64,000 bases of DNA from Thermohalobaculum xanthum (lineage in GTDB: Bacteria; Pseudomonadota; Alphaproteobacteria; Rhodobacterales; Rhodobacteraceae). This document shows positions 57,820-64,000 of this stretch, one piece after another. A program made the translations under genes and the position numbers. Numbering within the stretch: the stretch's first letter is position 1; every line of letters starts with the position of its first letter. Under the pieces are notes generated by a model. That model was not told the DNA's origin, did not search any database, and saw nothing but the letters and a program-made list of their open reading frames with translations. The DNA is taken from assembly GCF_016623495.1 (NCBI RefSeq), contig NZ_JAEHHL010000002.1, positions 1-64,000 on the forward strand, given 5' to 3'.

Positions 57820-59097
57820 TCACGCCTCGGTTCGCGTAAGCGCGCGCCACGCGATGTCGCGACGGCAGAACCCCTCGGGCCAGTCGATGAGATCAACCGC
57901 GCGATAGGCTCGCTCGCGCGCCTGCGTAACGCTGGGTCCCGCCGCGGTGACGTTGAGCACCCGACCGCCATTGGCGAGGACGCGCCCGTCCGAAGCCCGG
58001 GTGCCGGCGTGAAACACCGTGACGCCATCGACGCGGCCTGCATCATCGAGCCCGCGAATCTCGCTCCCCTTCGCGTAGCTGCCCGGATAGCCGCGGGCGG
58101 CCATGACGACGGTCAGGGCGGGATCCGCGTGCCATTCGAGGCTGACATCGGCGAGCCCGCCCTGCGCGCAGGCCATGAGCGCCGGGACGATGTCGGATGC
58201 GAGGCGCATCATCAGGACCTGGCATTCCGGGTCGCCGAAGCGGACGTTGAATTCGACAAGGCGCGGCTCGCCCGCCTCGATCATCAACCCGGCATAGAGG
58301 ACGCCGCGGTAGGGGGTTCCCCTGCGGGCCATTTCGGCGATCACCGGCCGCACGATGCGGCTGAGCGCTTTCTCCTCGACCTCGGGCGTCACCACCGGCG
58401 CCGGCGAGTAGGCGCCCATCCCGCCGGTGTTCGGCCCCTCGTCGCCATCGAAGGCGCGCTTGTGGTCCTGCGCCGTTGCCAGCGGGAGCACGGTCTCGCC
58501 ATCGGTGAGGACGAAGAACGAGGCCTCCTCGCCAGGCATGAACTCCTCGATCACGACCTCGGCGCCGGCGCTGCCAAAGGCGCCGCCCAGCATGTCGTCG
58601 ACAGCCGCCTCGGCCTCGGCCAGCGTCGTGGCGACGACGACGCCCTTTCCGGCGGCAAGACCATCAGCCTTGACCACGACCGGCGCACCCGTCCGCGCGA
58701 GATACGCCTTGGCGGCGGCGGCGTCCGAGAACCGCGCCCAGGCGGCAGTCGGCGCGCCGCAGGCGTCGCAGACTTCCTTGGTGAAGGCCTTCGAGGCCTC
58801 GAGCCGCGCCGCGGCCGCAGACGGGCCAAAGACCGGGACGCCGGCACCCGCGAGATTATCCGCCACCCCCGCGGCCAGAGGCGCCTCGGGGCCGACGATG
58901 ACGAGGCCGACGCCGTTCGCCTTGCAGTAATCGACGATCGCGGCGCCATCCTCGGGATCGAGCGCGATACAGGTCGCGACCTCGGAAATCCCGGCATTCC
59001 CCGGCGCGGCGACAACCGACGTGACCAGTGGGCTCTGCGCCACCTTCCACGCAAGGGCGTGCTCGCGCCCACCGCCGCCAAGAACCAGAACCTTCAT
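57820..59097 (-). CDS. purD: Phosphoribosylamine-glycine ligase
   Basis: A 425-aa ATP-grasp enzyme of purine synthesis. It starts MKVLVLGGGGREHALAWKVA, has VVVKADGLAAGKGVVVATTL for ATP, EEFMPGEEASFFVLTDG, and VEFNVRFGDPECQ at the metal site. Full length. It is divergent from xseA (148 bp gap). Confidence 0.96.
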   Translation of the reverse strand: MKVLVLGGGGREHALAWKVAQSPLVTSVVAAPGNAGISEVATCIALDPEDGAAIVDYCKANGVGLVIVGPEAPLAAGVADNLAGAGVPVFGPSAAAARLEASKAFTKEVCDACGAPTAAWARFSDAAAAKAYLARTGAPVVVKADGLAAGKGVVVATTLAEAEAAVDDMLGGAFGSAGAEVVIEEFMPGEEASFFVLTDGETVLPLATAQDHKRAFDGDEGPNTGGMGAYSPAPVVTPEVEEKALSRIVRPVIAEMARRGTPYRGVLYAGLMIEAGEPRLVEFNVRFGDPECQVLMMRLASDIVPALMACAQGGLADVSLEWHADPALTVVMAARGYPGSYAKGSEIRGLDDAGRVDGVTVFHAGTRASDGRVLANGGRVLNVTAAGPSVTQARERAYRAVDLIDWPEGFCRRDIAWRALTRTEA

Positions 59098-59245
59098 CTT
59101 GCCGCTCCCGCCTGCCCGTCTCGCGGGTCCCCTAGCACGCGCGCGCGGAAGGGCAAAGTATACGATTCCCCGGCTCCCCCCCTTGCGCGCATCCGCCGCC
59201 CGGGGTCAGCTTGGCGCGAACCACAGTCAAGGAACCGCTCGCCCG

Positions 59246-60739
59246 ATGAGTCTGATCGACGACACGCCGGAAGGCACCAATGCGCCCGAGCTGACGGTCT
59301 CCGAGCTGTCTCGCGGCATCAAGCGAACGCTCGAGACGACATATGGCCGCGTGCGGGTGCGGGGCGAGCTTGGTCGCGTCACCTTCCACCGCAACGGCCA
59401 TTGCTATCTCGACCTCAAGGACGAGAACGCGGTGCTGGCCGGCGTGATCTGGAAATCCGCGATCGGGGGGCTCGATATCCGGCCGCAGGAAGGCGACGAG
59501 GTGATCGCGACGGGCCGCATCACCACCTTTGCCGGCCAATCGAAGTATCAGCTGGTCATCGAGAACCTCGCCTATGCCGGCGAGGGCGCCCTGCTCGCAC
59601 GGCTCGAACGGCTGCGCAAGCAACTCGCGGCCGAGGGGCTCTTCGACCCCGCAGCCAAGCGCCCCCTGCCCTACCTGCCGCGTGTGATCGGCGTCGTGAC
59701 CTCGCCGACCGGCGCGGTGATCCGCGACATCCTCCACCGCCTGGCCGACCGTTTCCCCGTGCATGTCCTGGTCTGGCCGGTGGCGGTGCAGGGGCCGCAA
59801 TCGGCGCCGCAGGTAGCCGCGGCGATCCGGGGCTTCGACGCGCTGGCGCCGGGTGGCAGCGTGCCGCGTCCGGAGGTTCTGATCGTGGCGCGCGGCGGCG
59901 GCTCGGTCGAGGATCTCTGGGGCTTCAACGACGAGGCCGTGGTGCGCGCGGTGCATGACTGTCGCATCCCGGTCATCTCGGCCGTGGGGCACGAGACGGA
60001 CACGACGCTGATCGACCATGCCGCCGACCGCCGTGCGCCCACCCCGAGCGCGGCTGCGGAAATGGCCGTGCCCGTCCGGGCCGAACTGGTCGCGATGCTC
60101 GCGGACCGCGATGCCCGGCGGAAATCCGCGCTGGCACAGATGCTCAAGCAGAAAGGCCAGCGGCTGCGCGACGTCGCGCGCGCCCTGCCCCGCCCGTCCG
60201 AGATCATCGAGGTGCGCCGCCAGCGGCTCGACCTTGCCGCCGCGCGTCTTCCGCGCCCCGCCGAACTGACCAAGGCACGGCGCCAGCAGCTCGCGCTGGT
60301 CGCGACCCGCCTGCCAGCGGCGCTGAACCGCGCGGTCGCGGTGGCACGGATCGAGCTCACGCGCCGGAGCGGCCGGCTGGGCGTGGCGCATCTCGCGGGC
60401 CGGGTCGAGCGCGGACGCGAGCGCCTGGACGGTTGGGCCACGCGCCTGGTGCCAGCGGCGCGGCGCAAACTCGCCAGCGCGTCCGACCGGCTGTCCGCGC
60501 AGACACGGCTGCTGGGCTCGCTGGGCTATCGCCAGACGCTTGCCCGAGGGTTTGCCGTGGTTCGCGGCGAGGATGGAGACGTCGTCACCGACGCGGCCAG
60601 CCTGTCGGGCGGAACGCGGATCGCGATCGAGTTCCGCGACGGACGCGCGAGCGCCGTCACCGAGGGAAGTGGCGCCGCATCGCGCCCGCGCGGCAAGTCC
60701 GGTGGATCATCGGGTGGCCGACAGGGGTCGCTATTCTGA
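59246..60739 (+). CDS. xseA: Exodeoxyribonuclease VII large subunit
   Basis: A 497-aa subunit of exonuclease VII. The OB-fold N-terminus has RVRVRGELGRVTFHRNGHCY; the catalytic domain includes YLPRVIGVVTSPTGAVIRDI, ARGGGSVEDLWGFNDEAVVR and ISAVGHETDTTLIDHAAD. A coiled-coil stretch (about 290-430) rich in arginine and alanine follows and LGYRQTLARGFAVVR ends the core. The small subunit xseB is not adjacent. The frame is open upstream to 59021, but MSLIDD is the normal start. Confidence 0.94.
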   Translation: MSLIDDTPEGTNAPELTVSELSRGIKRTLETTYGRVRVRGELGRVTFHRNGHCYLDLKDENAVLAGVIWKSAIGGLDIRPQEGDEVIATGRITTFAGQSKYQLVIENLAYAGEGALLARLERLRKQLAAEGLFDPAAKRPLPYLPRVIGVVTSPTGAVIRDILHRLADRFPVHVLVWPVAVQGPQSAPQVAAAIRGFDALAPGGSVPRPEVLIVARGGGSVEDLWGFNDEAVVRAVHDCRIPVISAVGHETDTTLIDHAADRRAPTPSAAAEMAVPVRAELVAMLADRDARRKSALAQMLKQKGQRLRDVARALPRPSEIIEVRRQRLDLAAARLPRPAELTKARRQQLALVATRLPAALNRAVAVARIELTRRSGRLGVAHLAGRVERGRERLDGWATRLVPAARRKLASASDRLSAQTRLLGSLGYRQTLARGFAVVRGEDGDVVTDAASLSGGTRIAIEFRDGRASAVTEGSGAASRPRGKSGGSSGGRQGSLF

Positions 60740-60775
60740 GCGGTCCTGCAGAAACAACACAAAGGGAGATCAGGA

Positions 60776-61069
60776 ATGCCCAAGGGTTACTGGATCGCAA
60801 GCGTGCGGGTCGATGACGCGGCGAAATGGCAGCAGTATGTCGAGGCGGCGCGCCCCGCCTTTGCCGAACATGGCGGGCGCTTCCTCGCGCGCGGCGGCGC
60901 ACAGGAGGAGGCCGAATCCGCGCTCGGCAGGTCTCGCCACGTCATCTGCGAGTTCCCCAGTCTTGCAGCCGCGCAAGCGTGCTACCACTCGGCCGAGTAC
61001 CAGGCGGCGCGCAAGCTGCGGGAAGGTGCGGGCATTGCAACGATCACGCTGCTCGAGGGCCTCGAATGA
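60776..61069 (+). CDS. DUF1330 protein
   Basis: A 97-aa ferredoxin-like alpha/beta protein starting PKGYWIASVRVDDAAKWQQY, with GGRFLARGGAQEEAE and ICEFPSLAAAQACYHSAEYQ, all DUF1330 hallmarks. AAAGGGAG lies nine bases before the ATG. Its stop overlaps the next gene (ATGA at 61066). Function unknown. Confidence 0.88.
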   Translation: MPKGYWIASVRVDDAAKWQQYVEAARPAFAEHGGRFLARGGAQEEAESALGRSRHVICEFPSLAAAQACYHSAEYQAARKLREGAGIATITLLEGLE

Positions 61070-61410
61070 CAGTCACGATCTGGCACAATCCGCGCTGTTC
61101 GAAATCGCGGGAGACGCTGGCCCTGATCCGCGAGCGCGGGATCGAGCCCACTATCGTCGAATACCTCAAGACAACGCCGACCGACGCCCAGCTCCGTGAC
61201 GCTCTGAAGCGGCTCGGTCTTCCGGCCGCCGCCTTGCTCCGCCGGTCCGAGCCCGCGGCCCGCGCGCGCGGCCTCGGCAAGGACAGCGACGAGGCCGCGA
61301 TCATCGCCGCGATGGCCGATGATCCCGTCCTGATCGAACGGCCGGTGGTGTTCAGCGCGAAGGGCGGCCGTATCGGCCGCCCGCCAGAAGCGGTGGCCGA
61401 GATCCTCTGA
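61066..61410 (+). CDS. arsC: ArsC family (glutaredoxin-dependent) arsenate reductase-like protein
   Basis: A 114-aa thioredoxin-fold protein. IWHNPRCSKSRETLALI carries the catalytic Cys12, VEYLKTTPTDAQLRDAL, and the final PVLIERPVVFSAKGGRIGRP holds the arginines that bind arsenate. It may act on arsenate or be a YfgD-type protein. No ars genes are nearby. Coupled to the DUF1330 gene. Confidence 0.82.
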   Translation: MTVTIWHNPRCSKSRETLALIRERGIEPTIVEYLKTTPTDAQLRDALKRLGLPAAALLRRSEPAARARGLGKDSDEAAIIAAMADDPVLIERPVVFSAKGGRIGRPPEAVAEIL

Positions 61411-61422
61411 CCGGGCGCGCGA

Positions 61423-62286
61423 ATGGCAGATAATCGTGCATCCGGAGTGCGCCGGCCCCGACCGAATGCGTACCTCCGTGCGATCCGGTGGTCGCTCCGT
61501 GCGCTGTCCGGTCTTTCGCTCCGGATGGCGGTGTTGCTCTGTATGCTTGTGCTTCTCGGCCCCGGGTGCAGCACGGACCAGGAGACCGCAAATCTGCCCC
61601 CCGCCGCCGAGGTCAAAGCACCCCCTGTCGCCAGTCCCTTCCAACAGGAACTCGATCGGCTGGGCGTCCCCCTCAGGCTGCCCGCGCGCGGCAAGGCAAT
61701 CGTGGTGAACATCCCGGCCTTCGAGCTCATCGCCTTCCGCGACGGGATGCCCGAGCTTCGGAGCCGCGTGATTGTCGGTAGCCCGCGGAACCCGACGCCG
61801 GTGGTCGAAACACATGTCAGTGCCGTGCGATTCCGGCCGCGCTGGCGGCCCACGCCTTCGATGATCGCGAGCGGCGAGTACGCCGACAAGATCTGGCCGC
61901 CTGGACGGAAGAACCCGCTTGGCCTCGCGGCGATCCGGCTGGGGGAAGGCTTCCTGATCTACCTTCACGACACCAACCGCCGCAGCCTGTTCGAGCGCGA
62001 GGCCCGGGCGCTGTCGCATGGCTGCATCCGGGTGCAACGCTGGGACGAGCTGATCGGCTGGGTGCTCGACATCGACCTCGACGAAGTTCACCGCCACGCG
62101 AACGGGCGCCGGACCTTCGACGTGCAGGCCGACCCGATACCGGTCTACCTTGGATATTTCCTCCGCTTTCCGCAGGGCGACGGCGCGGTTGCCGAGTTTG
62201 CCGACGTCTATCGCCTCGGCACCTCGCTCGGTCCGCAACGCGACGCCACATACGCAGCTAGCGACGCGACTTGTGCGGGCGGCTGA
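61423..62286 (+). CDS. L,D-transpeptidase (YkuD) with lipoprotein-like N-terminus
   Basis: A 287-aa cell-wall enzyme. The N-terminal hydrophobic helix (MAVLLCMLVLLGPGCS) ends in a lipobox-like LGPGC, and the YkuD domain (about 85-225) contains the active-site YLHDTNRRSLFEREARALSH followed by GCIRVQ. It would make 3-3 crosslinks or attach proteins to peptidoglycan. The start could also be the ATG at 61525; neither has a clear ribosome site. Same strand as arsC-like gene, 12 bp gap. Confidence 0.85.
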   Translation: MADNRASGVRRPRPNAYLRAIRWSLRALSGLSLRMAVLLCMLVLLGPGCSTDQETANLPPAAEVKAPPVASPFQQELDRLGVPLRLPARGKAIVVNIPAFELIAFRDGMPELRSRVIVGSPRNPTPVVETHVSAVRFRPRWRPTPSMIASGEYADKIWPPGRKNPLGLAAIRLGEGFLIYLHDTNRRSLFEREARALSHGCIRVQRWDELIGWVLDIDLDEVHRHANGRRTFDVQADPIPVYLGYFLRFPQGDGAVAEFADVYRLGTSLGPQRDATYAASDATCAGG

Positions 62287-62293
62287 AGGTCCG

Positions 62294-62716
62294 TCAGCTG
62301 GCGGCGCCTTCGCCCTTGCAGAGCAGCGGCCTGCGGTCGCGGCGGATAATTTCCAGTTCCATTCCGGCGTCCTCGCTGTCGCCCGTAAGGCGGGCGACAA
62401 TGTTACCGCCGGGACCGGCGCGATGCATCGACCAGCACAACACGTCCGTGCCTGGGCCATAATAGAAACAGGCCATGCCCCTGTGCGCGCGCCAGACGCC
62501 ATCGACGCATTCGCCGCTCTCGTCGCGCCAGCGCACGCGCCCATCCGGACGAAAGTGCTCGGCGCCCGCGGGCTCGCCATCCTCCTCGTAATAGAGCGTC
62601 CAGCCAGTCGCGTAGTCCGAGAAGTCCTGGGGAGTCACGGGATCATCGGCGCGAGCCTGCCCGAGAGAAAGGCCGAGGAACAGTGCGGCGAGCGCAAGGC
62701 TGGAGTGCTGCATCAT
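62294..62716 (-). CDS. Exported protein of unknown function, 140 aa
   Basis: Signal peptide (SLALAALFLGLSLGQARA), then a mature domain beginning DDPVTPQDFSDYATGWTLYY with HFRPDGRVRWRDESGECVDG and MACFYYGPGTDVLCWSMHRA. Three cysteines suggest a disulfide. The pattern resembles small periplasmic proteins common in Rhodobacterales. Start is one of two adjacent ATG codons (62716/62713) with a weak ribosome site. It lies 26 bp after the next gene on the same strand. Confidence 0.7.
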   Translation of the reverse strand: MMQHSSLALAALFLGLSLGQARADDPVTPQDFSDYATGWTLYYEEDGEPAGAEHFRPDGRVRWRDESGECVDGVWRAHRGMACFYYGPGTDVLCWSMHRAGPGGNIVARLTGDSEDAGMELEIIRRDRRPLLCKGEGAAS

Positions 62717-62742
62717 GATCTTAGATTTGACGCTCGTCCGTC

Positions 62743-64000
62743 TCAGTGCAAGCGGAAGGCGGTCTCGACCGGCGCAAGGCAGACGCGATTCGAGCAGGCC
62801 TGCAGCCTGAGGGTCACCACCGCGTCCTCGGGCGCCAGCGCAACCTCGACACAAGCGTCATGAACCTGCACGGGTCGGCCGGAGAACCCTGCCTCCAGCG
62901 CGTGCGAGGGCGGCCATTTGGCCGCCGCGCCGGTGATCGCAGCCCCTACCATCTCCGCGTCGCCGGGGTCCGCCGCGGTGAGGTGCCAGCCCGGCGCAAT
63001 CTCGAGCTCGAGACGCCGGCCAGCTTCACGCATGCGGGCGCGGATCACGCCTCCGGGAAGCGTCCGGCGCAACTCGCTCTCGCCCTCGGCCAGCACGCGC
63101 GCGGCGACCAGCGCATCGGGGCGCAGGAGCGGCACTTGCTGAACCGTCCCTGCCAGCGCACCGATCAGACGCCCCGCCCGCGCCACCCATGCCGGCTGCT
63201 GCGACCGCAGGGACAGGCGCGCGAAAAGTTCGGCCGCCGAGCTCTCCCCCGCCGGCGTTGCCCCGTCCGATGAATCGAAGATCGGCCCGAACGGTCCGTC
63301 GGCCTCGGCCATTCTCAGGCGGCCCGACGGGTCTGAAAAAGCATCCGCGGCCGCCTCGGCCAGGCTGGCCGCGCGGTCGAGCCACACCTGCCCGCTCCCG
63401 GCATCCGAAAGCGCGAGGAAACCAAGTCCGAGCCATGCGTAATCCTCGAGCGCGGCCGCACCGATCGCACGATCCTCGGCCCAAAGCCGCTTGAGACGCC
63501 GGCCATCCCAGAGCCGGCGCCAAAGCGCCTCGGCCGCGCGGGCAGCGTGATCGGCAAGCTCCGGGCGGCCGAAGGCCTCGGCGGCCTCGGCCAGCGCCCG
63601 GATCATCAGGCCGTTCCACCCGGCGATCACCTTCTCGTCGCGCACCGGGCGGGCGCGACCCTCACGCGCGACACGCAGATGCTCGAGGACCGCGTCGAGA
63701 CGCTCGAAATCCACGCTCTCGTCCGGATCGAGATGCGCGACCGCCCCCGCCTCGACCGTGGGCCGCTGATCCAGCCCAAGCGCCGACAGTGCCCAATCGG
63801 CGTCGGCGCCGAGCGCCGCCGCCGCCTCTTCGCTCCGCCAGACGTAGAACGCGCCCTCCTCGCGCCGCCCCTGCGCGTCGAGGCTGTCGGCATCCTCGGC
63901 CGCATAGAACGCGCCCTCCGGGTCGGTCATGTCGCGGAGCACGTAGTCGAAGCAGCGCTCAGCCGCGCGGCGCCAGGCCAGACGGCCCGTCATCTCCCAG
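62743..64000 (-). CDS. DUF255/YyaL-type thioredoxin-domain protein, C-terminal part (5' end beyond the window)
   Basis: The visible 416+ residues are the C-terminal, alpha/alpha-barrel part of the YyaL/Spata20 family: YVLRDMTDPEGAFYAAEDAD, GAFYVWRSEEAAAAL, VIAGWNGLMIRALAEAAEAF. The N-terminal thioredoxin domain lies outside. The C-terminus adds a DsbD-alpha-like segment (SHALEAGFSGRPVQVHDACV, LQACSNRVCLAPVETAFRLH). The reading frame continues past 64000. Function of the family is unclear. Confidence 0.85.
   Translation of the reverse strand, partial: WEMTGRLAWRRAAERCFDYVLRDMTDPEGAFYAAEDADSLDAQGRREEGAFYVWRSEEAAAALGADADWALSALGLDQRPTVEAGAVAHLDPDESVDFERLDAVLEHLRVAREGRARPVRDEKVIAGWNGLMIRALAEAAEAFGRPELADHAARAAEALWRRLWDGRRLKRLWAEDRAIGAAALEDYAWLGLGFLALSDAGSGQVWLDRAASLAEAAADAFSDPSGRLRMAEADGPFGPIFDSSDGATPAGESSAAELFARLSLRSQQPAWVARAGRLIGALAGTVQQVPLLRPDALVAARVLAEGESELRRTLPGGVIRARMREAGRRLELEIAPGWHLTAADPGDAEMVGAAITGAAAKWPPSHALEAGFSGRPVQVHDACVEVALAPEDAVVTLRLQACSNRVCLAPVETAFRLH

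Overview
The window looks like chromosomal DNA of a high-GC alphaproteobacterium, most probably a marine Rhodobacterales (Roseobacter-type) species. Pointers are the propionyl-CoA carboxylase/methylmalonyl-CoA mutase cluster with a divergent PccR-type regulator, a choline-sulfate/choline (bet) operon, form II CO-dehydrogenase-like genes, and housekeeping genes (purD, folD, queF, xseA, tRNA-Asn). Taxonomy is inferred from gene content only.

Layout. 0.7-6.2 kb: a winged-helix/TPR regulator diverges from a four-gene operon (OsmC-like, two flavin oxidoreductases, MaoC hydratase), with three 11-bp direct repeats between them. 6.2-13.1 kb: a scrappy accessory stretch with a GYD-domain protein, a GAF-class III nucleotidyl cyclase, a secreted DUF3604 protein behind a perfect FNR-type box, and a bacterial pentameric ligand-gated ion channel lying between two insertion-sequence scars. 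Several degenerate intergenic repeats occur only here. 13.1-21.4 kb: seven co-directional envelope genes (MORN-repeat protein, glycine-zipper protein, SphA-like barrel, DUF1254, Tat-exported metallo-beta-lactamase-fold protein, second barrel, second DUF1254) with a divergent AraC-type regulator. 22-26.2 kb: tRNA-Asn, an IclR regulator and a three-gene signalling operon (Moco-domain-like periplasmic protein, degenerate hybrid kinase, REC-Hpt protein).

26.4-42 kb holds propionate/C3 metabolism: prpE, maeB, panE-like reductase, methylmalonyl-CoA mutase, pccA and pccB, with RidA, a small membrane protein and two sulfotransferase-like P-loop genes interspersed, and pccR divergent from pccB across an array of TGCGAA half sites. 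Propionate would be activated by PrpE, carboxylated by PccAB, isomerised to succinyl-CoA by the mutase, and drained from the C4 pool through malic enzyme.

42-49.5 kb: betI-betC-GST-betA (no betB) with a BetI-like palindrome upstream. Downstream of betA the 3' end of the gene is repeated, nearly intact once and partially once more, with unrelated genes between the copies; one of these appears split by an in-frame TAG. 49.6-54.1 kb: coxG, coxS, coxL (form II), coxM. 54.2-64 kb: small enzymes (thioesterase, GNAT, GFA), folD, queF, purD, xseA, DUF1330, an ArsC-like protein, an L,D-transpeptidase, and the 3' part of a YyaL/DUF255-type gene cut by the window end.

Best candidates for something new are the seven-gene envelope operon, including a Tat-exported metallo-beta-lactamase-fold protein that has lost its metal ligands, and the ion-channel locus with its FNR-linked and cyclase neighbours. 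All functions are read from sequence by eye; no searches were run.
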